A DNA stretch of 64,000 nucleotides. Source: Cristatella mucedo. Taxonomy: Eukaryota; Bryozoa; Phylactolaemata; Cristatellidae. Shown here in pieces: positions 1 through 13,024 of this stretch (positions are counted from its first letter, which is position 1; every line of letters starts with the position of its first letter). Location: positions 282,001 through 346,000 of the forward strand of contig WPIO01000163.1 in the NCBI GenBank assembly GCA_009760855.2, read 5' to 3'. A program made the translations under genes and the position numbers. The notes beneath the pieces were generated by a model. That model was not told the DNA's origin. It did not search any database and saw only the letters and a list, made by a program, of their open reading frames with translations.

Positions 1-3000
1 ATCGCACGATTTCGAAACATTAATACAGCTTTAACGTACGCCCTTATGCGAGCCAAAGTCTATTTCTGACGCGGCACTTGCATACAGCAAATAAAGCTCT
101 CAAGTTTTCTTTAAAAGTGTCAGAGTCCAGGCTCATGTCGTGCACGTCAGTCGGCAATGAGTTCTGGCTTTGGGGTGAGTGGGTGCAACATCTGCCCCAC
201 TACACCAAGTTTTTTTTTTTTTTTTTTTTTGTTTCTGCCCCCTTTAGTGGTCTTTACTCTGCAAGGGAATGGCATCGACCAGAGCAACACGCTCTCACAA
301 AGGTAAAAGCATCAAACAACGTAAAGAGCAATGAGTCTGGCTTTGGGTGCAAAATGAACGATTCCAAAACATTGAGGTGATTAGAGCGCATGAGTTAAAC
401 TATCGCTTCGGTCGAGAATTTTCTTTTTGTTGGAATGGTACAGTTGTGTTTTGTTTCCCCGGGTTAACGGTGCATTGCTTCCGCCACCCAGTTCGGTGAG
501 TTTGAGGTCACGAAAGGAAGACCACCTGCTATTGCCCGGAGGAAGGATTCTCTTCTGCTGCTTGTAAATCGGGTTGCTGAATCAAGCTGACCTTGACTTT
601 TACCAAACAGTCGGACACGATCGACTAAAAACGTTTGTCGTAAGGGCATTGACACGGGTTCCACCGTATGAACATCTCACGAGCTTTCCCGTTAGTTCAG
701 ATAGCATATCTGCTTCCTTCGCAATGTTGTGTTATTGTGACGACCACTCACTTGTCAATATGCCCACTCGCGAAGTCATGTGGTTTTCCGACGATAGTGA
801 TCAGCTGTGTATGAGGCGGCTGTTACCTGGCCCGGATTGCTATGTGCACGACATGTTACTGATTGACTCTTGTACTAATAGACTGACGGCTGATCTAATG
901 GATTAGTAACCCTGTTTACTTTGTGCAAAAAGGGTGTGTACCTTGTCTCTGGCACGCATATGCTTGCAAATAGAGTTGACACTTTGCATACAGGACTAGA
1001 GTTGAATGCTGAGACCAGCAAGCAAGCTGTAAGGATCTTGATTCCATACGTGGAACGTGCAAACGTCCAATGCGTCTATATTCCTGTCGTGCAGTGGAAA
1101 TGGCTGCGTCGAGGCCTAAATGTTAGTTGACGCAAAACAGTGTTTGCACCTCCAAACATGAACCTTGGTGTTGGATTACTGTGAGGTCAGCTGGGGTGGA
1201 GGTAAAACTCTTTCTGCCGAGCTATGGTGTGCCTGGCGTGCTTACTGATGCCTACGTAGCTTGCTCTTACCATCACTGGTCCGTGCTTTGTTATAGCCGC
1301 CTTTCGCTTCGAGATGAGTCGTAGTGAAAATCTTTGTATCTATTAATAGAGTCTACTAGTGCATGGCTTTAGCGCATGAGATGAGACATAAAGAGTGATG
1401 AGATTTCTGTGTTTTAGGTTTGGCTCGAATTCCATGTGTGCTGTGGACACAATCTAAGGCTCAGTATTCGTCGTTTGTTAGCATTAAGGGCGAAAGAATC
1501 CACGATATGTTGCTTCTGGCAGCTTTGTCGGCGCCGGTCTCCTTTAGATTTTCTACAGTTTGGGCTTGATACTGCGTCATCAGTCGACGCATCCCATGTT
1601 GTTTGATGCGTCTCAGCTGGCGCACTTTAATCGGTCCACGATTGACTGTACGGTGCAGCCTGCGTCTTTCCAGCGGTTCTCGAGTGTTGCATGGTTTAGA
1701 GGCGGCAAAGGCGTGTCCAGAGATTGGTCACTTGCTGCCTACTGCTGCTTCTGCACCAGGTGCCTGGTGCCCGATTGCACGGCTGCTGTCCATGCGCGCG
1801 TTGGCAAGCCACTTAATCATCACGTGATGCTTTTTCGCTTACTTTGGCACGCTGATACTGCGGCTAGCTGCGAGAAGAAGAGCAACAAGCTGTACTGAAG
1901 GAGGTCTCACTTCCTGCGTGGTGAGCAGCAGGCACCCGCCCGATCGGCGCGGACACTCATAAGTGTGTCTCACGGGATGAGGTGCGCTTAGAGACACATG
2001 CAGTAGTACATCTCAAGTCTTTGCACGCTGTCCTGCGGCTGCTAGAGGAAACAGTTTTCCATTGCGGCTTTGCTGCCACTGCACTTGCTCTACTGTCATC
2101 TGAGCGGATGAATGCGCTCCACGCTTGTGATCGTAGAGTTGCCCGGCTTGCCTTCCGAGGGCACGAAGCAGCTCAATCGCATCCAGATCGGTAGTTTACG
2201 AGCGGCCTACTCAACGGGCGCAGAATGATCACTCAGCGCACCGACGGCGGCGCTGGCGACGCATGGCGTGCATCGCCCTCTTGCGGTGAGTGCGGCAGAG
2301 CTCTAGGGTGAGATGGAAGAAATCAGACTAGACGAGGTTCAAGAGTAAGTCGAGTGCGAGTGAAAGCTCCACTCAGGACTAAGAAAGGCGCTGCTGCTGC
2401 AAAGTCGCCACAGCTGCAGTCGCCGCCGCTGCAATGGAAGCAAAGCCCATGGCAGGAGTGCAGTGGTAGGCGATATTCAGAAAGTTCGTGATCTGCGGCA
2501 AAGGCGTGCCTTCACTGCCCGATGCTGAGTACTGTGACGGTTGTCTCAATGACCTCTGACAGCATCTTCGGTTTTCTTTTGCCATCAGCGTCGCGGACAG
2601 TGTCTATTCGAGCTAAGGTAAATAATGATAGTAGAAAGAACTAAACCATTTGTGTGGCACCTTGTGTAGAGAACTAAAGTCTGTCTAGGTCCTTTATATG
2701 TATTGGAAAGAAGCATGCCAATTGATTAGTTATCGTCGTATACACAATTTTAGCATGCAACCCAAGCACACTAGTCACTTACAGACTTAGCTAGCTGTGT
2801 GACGAAACGACTGAGTTTGTAGCTTCTTTGGATGAAAAGATCAGTAACGGAGTGAGGTCGCTTCTATCCAGCGTCAGTGAAGTTCTGGAGTTTTGGGAGT
2901 GTTGAACTGAAGGCGCAGCTGATTAAAAGTATTAGAGAGTTGTGTGTCTGGGCGCTAGCTGAAACAAAGCGAGAGTCTAGGGCCTGCAGTGTGAGCGAAA

Positions 3001-5220
3001 TGCAAAGCCTGTGAAGGGAAGTGTTAGGTATAGATTGAATTGCCGGAGTAAGAGGCACAACAAGACTCAAGCGGTCCAGAAGTGCAGTAGCCTTAAGTGA
3101 ACACTCGTCGAAACCTCTGCAGCGGAAAGCCGCTCGAGGCAGTGGAGCAGCTTTAGGAAAGTGGTGTGAGTGGCAGATGATTCGACGTCTGCAACGGACC
3201 AGCGCAAGTTAAGAGAGTTTGGCACATGTGCCGTGCTGCAACCGACCGGAAGATCGCGTGGAGTAGTGGCGTGCTGGAGAGTCCTAGATACAATGTCACA
3301 GATGCAGGGTGCTTTGACGGTTAGTGACTCTAAACCCTTCGTAGCTGCTCCTGCGATACGAGCAGGAGATTCAGCACACTTCTACCAAGAGCCGCTGTGT
3401 TTACTCGCGAGCACATTTCTTACTGCATTCACTATACTGACATGATTTCTTGCGGCTGGTCGTTGCTGCCATTCCTACTCATTCCGTCCACTCCTGTCGT
3501 AGGTGGGGAGGCACTCTGCACAAAGTTGCTGAAGAGGGAGGTGGGTTGCAGCAGGCTCCCACCACACATACTCACCAGCACGGGCAAGGCACAACACCCC
3601 CGTGGAGGCTGCCCGAGTGGACGGCGTCGATCGAAGGGCACTGGCAGCAGCATGCACTCAGTTTTGGGCAGTTACGCATCGGGTTGCTGACAGATCGCTA
3701 TGTCGCTGCACAATGAAGGCGCGCGTGCGAGACTGGTCGCGCCATACTTTGGCAGCGCGAGCCGCTCAGCTGGCACTCAGCGTAAAGTGCGCTGACGCTG
3801 AACATGCACGCGCTTCCCAGACGAGAGAAGAGATCACTTGAACACGACGGTTGAAGGATGTGCGCAGCGCTGCGCGCGGCGCTTGCTGCCCCTGCCCTCG
3901 GGTATCGGCCATGCACTCGGATTCACCCGGCATGTCGTCTACGCATGCTCGCGCAATCTGCCATTGAGCCGACAGCAGTGTTGCCATGAGCTCTGTGAGC
4001 AGACAGACCGTGTGGCTGGCAGGGTGATCTCAGACGTGCCGACCAGTATCTCTGAGTTGCACCCTTTGACCTCAAGATGCCCTTTGACCCATGCCTGCAC
4101 CACTCAGAGATGTCAGCTCACCTCTGCAAACGCCTGCCATGCAGCGCGGCTAAGTGTCAAATGTGTAGTCGCAATCGCCTGCTCTGACTCATTTGTCAGT
4201 GTAGATGCCGCCAGCTGTGGAGCCTGTCCGCTGTACCTCTATAGCCGTTCTACCGTGATCCCGGCGACTGTTGCAGCTGTGTCACGGTTTCCTTGTTGTC
4301 GCGTGGCGTCGCTGTGGCGATTCCGGCATCCGAGGCGCTGCTGCTGCGCCCGCCGGTGCTCAAGAGCCAGGCCGTGCCTCAGCGAGTGCGGGCGGCTAGG
4401 AGGGCGCAGGCCACTGAGTCGATCTAGCGCAAGCGACCCGTTGCGGGTCGGTCCGGCGCTTTTGCCTGAGAAGCCGGTCGCTTCGCCGCCAGCCGCCTCG
4501 AGTGCCCGGCCACCTATTGCTCATTACCCGACGCGCGAAGACCGAGCGCAGTTTGCCACCGTCGCAGTGCTCGTGACCCACGCCCCGAGAGAGTATGGGA
4601 CGTCGTGACGCGGGCAAGAGTCGACCGGGGGACGTCTGGCGGCTCACTCAGATCGTATCGTCTGCTCACTCACGACGAAGTGCCACACCTGCTTGCAACG
4701 AAGGACGAGGCGCACCCGTCCATGTCACGAGAGCCTGGTGCGCGCGCACCCTGCGACAGGCGACGTGGTCGTCACTGCGTCGTGTATCGTCAGCTATCTC
4801 CTCTTCCGGCTTCCCCGCCGCTTGGGCACCTCACTGCATCCGTCGAAGGAGAGGCGCTTCAGTGCTGTTCCGTTCTCACACACAATGTCGCGACAGAAGC
4901 TGCTTTGCTAGCGTTTCCAGGACGGCGGAGCTCACTTACCCGACTCTGGGTGCAACGGCATCTTGTTACCTGCTGCCTACTCAGGCACATCTTCCTCTGC
5001 CGCCTGAGGTGCTACTTTTCAGCCCACGCTTCTCAGCCACATCAACTGCTCTCCCAGACTCGACGAGTGCATTCTCACTTTTTCTCTCTTGGTCTTACGC
5101 GCGAGACGCGTCGTATGGTTACCGACTGCGTACGGAAACGTCGCCTGAGGCTGCTTAGTGGCCAGTGAAAACAAACAATCTCCTGGGTAGCGACGTACAG
5201 ACACGGCTTAGAATAAATAA
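1..5220. other. Unclassified sequence, no supported gene
   Basis: No domain, repeat family or RNA gene is recognised here. Open frames of 187 to 256 codons occur at about 3838-5168, but two overlapping plus-strand frames are open at once (4595-5158 and 4605-5168) and neither shows a recognisable domain. That is what GC-rich DNA with few stop codons produces by chance. The block from about 4260 to 4900 is dense in CpG dinucleotides and could be a CpG-rich exon or promoter neighbourhood, but no start, splice or motif evidence fixes it. Confidence 0.5.
210..230. repeat. Poly-T homopolymer run
   Basis: An uninterrupted run of about 21 T. Read on the minus strand it is a poly-A run, as left by a retroposed sequence, but no SINE or LINE body was recognised next to it. 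Confidence 0.9.
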
Positions 5221-5221
5221 A

Positions 5222-5397
5222 CTCATCCCTAGCTGAGTTAAACAGCTGCTGTACTCATAGCGACAGAAGAAGCCTTTACGGCTCTCACCATCCGCTATTG
5301 CAGCGGCAATAAAAGGATCGTCCTACCGAAGGATTAGAACCCACGTGACCTGGGACCGAGGTCGTGAAAGCAACCGCCTTACCTAGTGTGCCATTAC
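5222..5397 (-). mobile_element. tRNA-derived SINE, family A, copy 1
   Basis: Read on the minus strand, the head is GGCACACTAGGTAAGGCGGT, a tRNA A-box-like block. About 35 bases later comes GGGTTCTAATCC, a B-box-like block. The body continues with a GATCCTTTTATTGC block and ends with GGCTTCTTCTGTCGCTATGA followed by CTGTTTAACTCAGC. The same blocks in the same order occur at 32580-32749 on the plus strand, and that second copy defines the family. Being tRNA-derived it would be transcribed by RNA polymerase III and mobilised by a LINE. Element ends are approximate and no target-site duplication was identified. Confidence 0.7.
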
Positions 5398-5399
5398 GG

Positions 5400-6590
5400 A
5401 TACGTTGCATTACCGTGACCCGGAGTGTGATGTCTCTGCGAACCGTACAAACATTCTTCGGACTTTTGGCTCGGCTTCAATTTTCCAGCTTTTACCGTAA
5501 TGGTGTCGTAGGTTGGAGGCTTCAGGAGCGTACGTGTCGTGCCGGCACTCGAAGGTAGTCGAATCGGCAAACCCGCAACTAGGCGCTTGAGCGTTCCAGC
5601 CAGATCACCCGACCCAATGGAATGGTCACTCATAACGTAACACCCGCCTCGTCTTTAGACTTTGTGGAGTTGCAGATGGAGATGTACGTTAGGGTTTAGG
5701 AGTTAGGTTCAAATCCACTCCTCCTCTCCCACTCTCGCCCACCACTCCACCACTGCTGTTGCACTCCAGCACCACGTGACTAGCTCACGCCTGCGTGTGC
5801 ACGCTCCATGAAAGGAGCGAGCCTGGAAGGCGCCGGAGTCAGTGGGACAGCTGCCCGTGATATAGTGGTCTCAGCTTATCAGCATAACCGCAGCACGAAA
5901 ATCTACCATAAAACGAGATCGAGAGTGAGGCGTCGCCGAGAGCTATTGTAGAATATGAGCTGCCACTTTACTGGCTTCTGGTGCGCACTGGTTCTATGAA
6001 ATATCCTTAGGTCTGCTTAGGGCATGCTGTGCAGTGCCCGCCATGTGGCGGACTGAAGCGCTTGCGGTGACGGCTGTCTGCACTGTTGACGCTGATGCAT
6101 GTGCGCACAGAAGGCTGCCGTGCCGGGGATGCGCGACGTCACATTCGAGGCGCGCCATCTCGATTGCAGGTGGAAACTACTCAGAGCTGATTCGCATCGT
6201 GGGGCTCTACGCGACGGCTGCACAAACTAGGTTGTGGATATCGCCCGAATTCCTACGGGTTAAACCCTGCACGCCGTGCTCTTCTGCTTTGCAGTCGCGC
6301 TGCAGACCCGTGCCTCTACGCATGACGTTCGTTGGTAACGATGCTCGCCGAGGAGAAACAAGCCCAGAGAACACAGCGCAGCGAGCGCTACAGGACCCTA
6401 CCATAATGTTTACTCGTTATTGGTGCAGTAAAGAAAAGATATAGGATGAGCGAGGTGGAGGGATCGTGAGTGAAGCAGCACTAGATAGAGATACTGCAGA
6501 ACAAACAAATTAAAAAGAGGATCTGAGCGAAGGTGCGGGAGGCAGACGCAGCAAGGTTGAGAGAGAGCGATCGCGAGGGAGAGCTGGAGG
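5400..6590. other. Unclassified sequence
   Basis: No gene, repeat family or RNA was recognised. The longest open frame (6034-6444, plus, 136 codons) has no identifiable motif and its opposite strand is also partly open. Confidence 0.4.
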
Positions 6591-6597
6591 GAGCGCG

Positions 6598-6796
<199 letters not shown>

Positions 6797-6844
6797 GCCA
6801 AGAGACAGAGAGACAGAGAGACACAGAGGAGAGAGACAAAGAAA

Positions 6845-8064
6845 AGGGAGGAACTGAGCGGAGGCAGGCAAGGCAGGCGGAAACCAAGGGAACTGTACAT
6901 TGCCCTTTGCAGCAAATGTTAAAGCGCGACAAGAGATTGAAGTTCTCTGAGGGGGCTTTATCGACGTATATTACTATTATTAGTATTATTAACGAGGACA
7001 GAAGGAGCAGAGACAAAAGGGCCGTAGGTCGAAAGAAGGACAATGGGCAGCTAAGCAGTGAGAAAACATAGAGGCACTAGAAAGGGAATTTTGATTGTGG
7101 AAAAAGGTTTAAGACTATGTCTTGTACCTACCTGCGCTACACGAATATCTCCTACGTTTGTGTCTGGTCGCGTATTAGCCCTAGGTTTCAGCTTGCGAGA
7201 TTGGTGACATGAACAAAGTCTGCTTATGAGGAAAGTCTTGGCGCAGGTTCGCCCATGGAGAGCAGGTACGGATCGTCGCCACTTGCCACTTCCGACTGCA
7301 GGCTGCAGCCTGGCACTGCCATCGCACGGTCCACTCACTCGTCATAAAGTGGTCACGCTACGATGTGCAAAGCAACTCATGTGCCAGCGATTGCTGAGGC
7401 ATGTATGCTCGAGCTCTTATGCGCAGGTCATGGTCTTCGTCATACACGCACGCGAGACCGTGCGACTTTGGCGACCATCCCTGCGAGGATGCGGACAACC
7501 GGTGAGATCGATTTCTTTCCTGGCCAACAGGAGTTTCTGTAGCTACGTGTGGCAGAAGCGAGGTGAGTAGCAATACCAGCGGTTACTTGCTTTCCCCATG
7601 TGCATTCCGAGTCTGTAAATCTCGAAAGTGCCCGAGCATTACATCCGGCTGCGCGGCTGCGCCTCCCGATGGAGGCACTAAAAGCCCAAGAGCTGCATTC
7701 GGCAGTGAGCACCTAAGCAGGTCAGAAAAGCAAGCAGCTTAACGAAAGAGAAGACGAGTGCGTGATGCTGCTGCTCGGCTGCTTCCTCCCACGTGGACGG
7801 TAGCGGCGAAGAAGAAAGGTTAGCGAGCAGAAGTAGCAGTGCCAGGGGGAGCATTGGGAACGCACTGCAACTTTCAGTTACGGATGCATTTGTCTCCAGA
7901 CAGCAGCCCAAACAAAGTGGATAGGAGAATGGAGAAAACAAGATTAATACAAACAAATGCTCGAAGGCGGTTGAAGGATCTCGTGCGATGACGTAGCACC
8001 AAGTATAGCATTTTTCAGCAGGTGAGGACATGCTGTCACACTACGCATTGCTGCCATGTAAGCA
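6845..8064. other. Unclassified sequence between GA and AC tracts
   Basis: No gene or repeat family was recognised. An open frame at 7226-7570 (plus) ends in GAG followed by GTGAGT, which resembles a splice donor, but the peptide has no recognisable motif and such a donor is expected by chance in a window this size. Confidence 0.35.
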
Positions 8065-8066
8065 TA

Positions 8067-8069
8067 CAC

Positions 8070-8149
<80 letters not shown>

Positions 8150-8178
8150 TACAAAAACACACACACAAAACACACACA
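8067..8178. repeat. (AC)n microsatellite
   Basis: About 39 consecutive AC units (8067-8145), then a degenerate ACACAAAAC tail. The His-Thr and Cys-Val reading frames over it are repeat artefacts. Confidence 0.97.
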
Positions 8179-8179
8179 A

Positions 8180-9115
8180 AACAAAAAAACCAACCACACA
8201 CCAGATGGATATATACAGACTAATATAATTGTTGCTGAATTTAGTGCTAGGCGAGGATGTCTGGGCTGAGTCGTGGGTGACCGCATGCGCGGTGTGTGCA
8301 GATATTACATTAAAGCATATCTGCGTTTGAGCGGGCTCGGACTTTTGACTATGCAGATTTCGAAGTCTAGAAAACAAAGCGCTTCGAGAGGAGCTCTTCA
8401 CTGATGGCCACTTTGCATGCACCATGCAGGCATCGCTGCAGTCCGGACCACGTCAATCTGGTGGAGAGAGAGGTGCCGAAGGTACATACGTTGCCTCGTG
8501 TGTCATGCTACACTGCGTGGTGTTGTCATAGCCTTCCTGCTCTGCGCTGAGCTGTTTATAAAGGTACACAGAAAGGGCATCTTTGAACTGCCTGTGGTCA
8601 GCTGCCAAATGTATGCACCTATGACTATACAGTGCAGTGTGTACACAGACTTGCATGCTATGGACTGCACGCAACAAGCGAGTGCACACGTGCAAAACTC
8701 GGAGCTCTATTTGCGGCTCACCTTCTTCGTCTCGCTATTTTCTTTGCGTCAGTGAGGTTTCGCTTCGCCTTGCTAGCGCATGCGTGCTCATCTAATCGTC
8801 TGACTCGTCTCTGTCTGGCGGTGGTCTCATTTCTCAACTTTCTATTTACTCAATCTCAGGTCTGCGCTCGTCAGGTTATATGTCGTGGAGATGCCTGCAC
8901 ACAGAAGCTGCCACGAGAGTGCTGACCATGTGCGCGAATGGTGGCTTGCTGTAGCACTGTTTGGGTTAGGAGCTCATCCTGTTTCCATTATTAAAGTGAC
9001 GTTAGTGGGTGAGTAAATGCTGCAGGCTCTCAGGTGAGTGCGACAGGTTTACTATAGTGCCCTGCGCGTATCAGTGAGAACTTCACAAGTCCGGCGGCGC
9101 GAGCTGCAGGTCGGA
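8180..9115. other. Unclassified sequence
   Basis: No gene or repeat recognised in this stretch on either strand. Confidence 0.35.
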
Positions 9116-9117
9116 CC

Positions 9118-9215
9118 AAGAGAGAGAGAGAGAGACACAGAGAGATTGGAGTAGGCAGTGAGAGACAGGAAGAACCAGACAGAGAGGGAGAGAGAGACAA
9201 AGAGAGAGAGGGCCC
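9118..9215. repeat. Interrupted (AG)n microsatellite
   Basis: Two AG-rich blocks (about 9118-9148 and 9178-9212) separated by partly degenerate purine-rich sequence. Confidence 0.85.
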
Positions 9216-9818
9216 TGGCTGGGCTCCCTCAGGCGGGGCCAAGAATTGCTCAGGTCCATATCCACCAACCTGTCTGCTGCTACCGTGCTGCATCGAGTGT
9301 GGGTACAGTTGCACTCGGTGCGCCCCGTGGCTCACGTGCGCCTGAGCCATACAAAGTTAGGTCGCAAAATGTAGGTCAGGAGGACCTAATTTTGAGTGAC
9401 TACTTTTTGCCTTGACGTATTTAAATAAACTTCGTGTGTATGTCAAGAAGTACACAATTACATGACATTAATTTCCTTTGCCTAATTGCAAGCGATCCAC
9501 TGGACAAAGGCTTCAGTGGCTGCAGAGCCCGCTGAAGCCCTCAACACTTATTCTTGTCAATCCTGTCGTTTGTTCGTCACATCTCTCACCCCTGCCACAC
9601 ACTTCCACCCACGTGTCTTCCCCGGTTCCACCATGTGCTCCATTTCGTCTGATCTTACTTAACAGCATCTCTTCTCAAATCCGGATTAAAGGGGTAAAAA
9701 GGTTGGGGGCTCGACTGCAACGCCCCAGTAAGAAGAGAGGGCCAAAGTGAGTACGGTTGCTATTTTGGCTTCTGATAGGGAGCTCAGATCTGGCTGCGGC
9801 TGCCCTATCTCTGGGTAT

Positions 9819-9889
9819 CTCTCTCTCTCTACTCTCTATCTGGATTATATATATATAATTTATATATATATATATATATATATATGTCA

Positions 9890-9932
<43 letters not shown>

Positions 9933-10034
9933 GTGGGTGTGTGTGTGTGTGGTGTGAGTGTGTGTGTGTGTGGTGTGTGTGTGTGTGTATTGTGTGCTGT
10001 GAAAGTGTGAGTGAGTGTGAGTGTGAGGTGCTTA

Positions 10035-10074
<40 letters not shown>

Positions 10075-10095
10075 GTGAGTGTGTGTGTGTGGAGT
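9819..10095. repeat. Compound (TC)(AT)(AC)(AT)(GT) microsatellite
   Basis: In order: a TC block (about 9819-9832), an AT block (about 9846-9884), an AC block (about 9890-9919), a short TA block (about 9920-9932) and a long GT block with interruptions to about 10095. The AC block, TA centre and GT block are mutually complementary, so the centre is an imperfect palindrome that can fold into a hairpin or cruciform. The periodic Thr-His and Cys-Val frames here are artefacts. Confidence 0.95.
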
Positions 10096-10139
10096 GAGTG
10101 TACGAGGTGTGTGCTGTGTGCATCTATGATGTCAGGTGT

Positions 10140-11450
10140 CCACGGGTGCAGGGCTCCACGGGCGCTCCAGCTCAGTGCTTCTGAGCAGCGCCCAGCTAAG
10201 CAGGGTCGATCGCAGGCACTGGCGGTGGCTGAGAGCTAGTGTTGACCAGCATGGCAAGAATGCCTTTACAGCCGGGTCATTCAAAATCACCCATCTATCT
10301 CGCGGCTTTGGCAAAGAAACACAGGCCACTGCTAAGTTCGTACCATTACCCGAAGGGTCCATGTGTTGGTGCATGTACTGGTGACTGTACGTTCTGGCTT
10401 CACAAATTTTGGCATGAATTCCTTTTTCTTACGAGCTGCCTGACTTTACCTTGCGTCAACTGATCACAGGGCACTCAGACTATGATGCTAAGCGCGGTTC
10501 TTTCGTCGACCTCGGGAGGCTTACCGGACGTGCTGCAAATCTTTGGTAATCGCTTTACTTCCAGCGTAAAGCTCATCACATTACGACTCATGACAAGTTT
10601 AGGACATTATTTGCTTTTCTAACTCGACGAAACCCCATCAGCTTCGGTTGACTTGACTGACAATCTCAATGCCGAGGTACATTTCTACCACTCTATGTGC
10701 ACTTGCACAAGACCCACACCATTTTCCATGGCTTCCTTCAAAGCTTTTACTATAACATGGGAGAAAGGTGGTCGGCCAAGAGCTTGATATAGTACTTGAC
10801 CTGCCAAAACAATTATATGTATACAGCCAGTGATATACCTTCCACCAAATCATGTTTTGTCTTATAAGCAGATACATGCAACTAATAATACTGTGGAATA
10901 ATTCTGTTTTATAATTGCCCTAAAGTGCAATCTCTATTCAGGGGCTTACATAAGCCAACCTATGTGTTTCTAAACACAGATACTCAGGATATGTTTGAAT
11001 GTAAAATTATACTCTTGTTTAGGTTTATTTAATATATACTCTATCTCTATCTATACATATCCATATACACCTTATATATATATTTATTTGTTACATTTTT
11101 CTTATTATATATATATTTTTGTGCTCTATATTAAAGAAATTTTTCTTGGTCCACAGTGTAAAGTTTATTACAGTGCTATATTATTGAAATCATTTCTGTT
11201 TTTATATTTTATAAAATAAAACTAGTTCTTACACCATATAATGTAAATCTAAAACCTCACCACCTTAAGCTGAAAGGAAGCCCGTGGTATGATTTTTATG
11301 TCAATTGGTTATTTCACACAACTTCATAATGTATATGCACTTCTTTTCACGTATAACCAGTGCATGGATGCACATGTATATATCTTTATATTTATATAGA
11401 TCCAGGTACATAGATATATATATAAGTGAATATATACGCTTTCCATTAGT
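10140..11450. other. Unclassified sequence, AT-rich from about 10.9 kb
   Basis: No gene recognised. A short stretch near 10932-10960 resembles the family-B SINE block (CTCTATTCAGG then GCTTAC), but too little matches to call a copy. From about 11030 to 11115 the sequence is TA/TC-rich simple sequence. Confidence 0.35.
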
Positions 11451-11452
11451 AA

Positions 11453-11752
11453 ACAGTCAACCCCCAGCTTACGACGTTCTGACTTACGAAAATTTGGAGG
11501 CGTCAAAATCGGCCTGATCTACGAAAGTGAAAATCAATTTATCCCGAAAAGTACTTTAAAAATCTTTAAAAGTCAGAGTGAGGTCGAGATAGATTTATCG
11601 CTGCAAATAATAGATTGAACAAATGTCTATAAGGAAGAACATATCATAATAGAACTATCATATTTACATTCCTCGACTTACAAAAAGAAAGAAATTTGAC
11701 TTACGAGCCAAAGTTTTCCAGTCCTATCTATTTCGTCAATCAGGTGACTGTA
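11453..11752 (+). mobile_element. Tigger/pogo-like MITE (non-autonomous DNA transposon)
   Basis: The left end reads ACAGTCAACC, followed by GCTTACGACGTTCTGACTTA. The right end reads GGTGACTGTA, whose reverse complement begins TACAGTCACC, so the termini form imperfect inverted repeats. The repeated GACTTACGA words near both ends, in direct orientation (for example CCTCGACTTAC at about 11675 and TTGACTTACGAGCC at about 11695), are characteristic of Tigger/pogo-class elements of the Tc1/mariner superfamily. There is no transposase frame in the ~300 bp, so it would depend on an enzyme supplied in trans. A TA target duplication is possible at the right edge but unclear at the left. Family assignment rests on memory of the motif. 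Confidence 0.55.
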
Positions 11753-11759
11753 TATATGT

Positions 11760-12825
11760 TTTCGTTTAGTGGTACATCTATATACATAATAATGACATAT
11801 AATTGAAAATGAGACCATGTGGTACTTGGCTGGACATGTGGGTGCACATGTGGAGTACTAAGGTGCAGTGAGTAAGGATGCATATTCCTTCTGGCCTAGT
11901 TAATGTGAGGGTCAGTGGGCTGTGACCAAACCCCTACGAGTTCATTTCCATTGGTTTGTTTGTAGTAACTGAAGGTCTGATAGCTTTCAGTCTAGATGTG
12001 AGTCGGCAAGATGTCTGGAAGCTGGAAGCAGCTGGTTCGAGGACTCTCCCGGTACTGGAGGAGCAAGAGGAGTTATTCGTATAGGAAGGCTGGTGCAAGC
12101 AGATGTAACAGCCTGTAGGCCCAAGAGTCAAGGAGATCACTAAGTCAGCTTCGTCTCAGTGAGGAGCCGGCGCCAGCGAAGCTCCGGAGAAAAAAGGGAA
12201 GCGATGCAGCTGCTCTGCCGGCTTCTTTCTAAGCGAACTTTCAACAGTGAGCCAATGAACGGCATCAGGATTTTGGACTCTAGTTCTATATCGCGCTGAA
12301 CAGTGGGCCCAGTTCGATGCCGCCAGCTTTGCCATCCGGCTGCTGCCTCCGAATGTCACGTCGTCTGGCACCACCACTTAACTTGTTTAGTTACCCTTCC
12401 AAATATGTAATCTTAATGGATCGAAAACAACGGTCAACCTCTTATTAATGCACGTTTGCCACCCCAAGATTAACTCAGAAAGCAGTTATAAGCTAGTGTA
12501 AAATCAACGTTCCTCGAAAGCGGAAATAATTTGCTAACGGCTCAGTGGGGCAATATGCTTATCCATTGACAAAATCGTTTTGGGACCAGGTTCGAGGTGA
12601 GTCTGGATGGGCCATGCCAGACCGTTGTGGAGAATGGAGGCGACATCCTCTAGGGTGACACACTGAGCTTGCCCCATAGATATTAAGGTTTAGATACCCC
12701 AGCATCGTTAGCCTTCAGAATTTGCCACGACCCTCAGAATTTAAAAACGTCGTCGATGCGAGCTGCGGCAGGCCTGCTCATGTCCATCATGCCCTGGGAG
12801 AGCTGAAGGAAGAGGGATCCAGAAA
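11760..12825. other. Unclassified sequence
   Basis: No gene or repeat family recognised. Short open frames on the minus strand at 11934-12377 show no motif. Confidence 0.35.
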
Positions 12826-12828
12826 TAT

Positions 12829-13021
12829 GGAGATCCAAGGATAGGGTGGAGTTCAAGGATAGGTGGAGTTTCCAAAAGGATGGTGGAGGTCAATGATGAG
12901 TGGAGGTCAATGATAGGTGGAGACATCAGTGGTGGAGGTCAAGGATAGGTGGGTTCTAGGATGGGTGGAGTTCAGAAGGATAGAGGTGGGGTTCTAGGAT
13001 AGGTGGAGGTCAAGGATAAGG
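12829..13021. repeat. Minisatellite, ~18-bp unit
   Basis: About ten degenerate tandem copies of a unit close to TGGAGGTCAAGGATAGG, with variants such as TGGAGTTCAAGGATAGG and GGTTCTAGGATGGG. Unit length varies by a few bases, suggesting an old array with internal slippage. It is G-rich on the plus strand. Confidence 0.85.
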
Positions 13022-13024
13022 CTG

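Noticed and set aside
3838-5168. Long open frames of 187-256 codons as genes
   Set aside because: Overlapping frames open together in GC-rich DNA, with no domain and no start or splice support.
8022-8425. His-Thr or Cys-Val repeat proteins
   Set aside because: Translation of the AC microsatellite; the same applies at 9675-10123 and 14566-14940.
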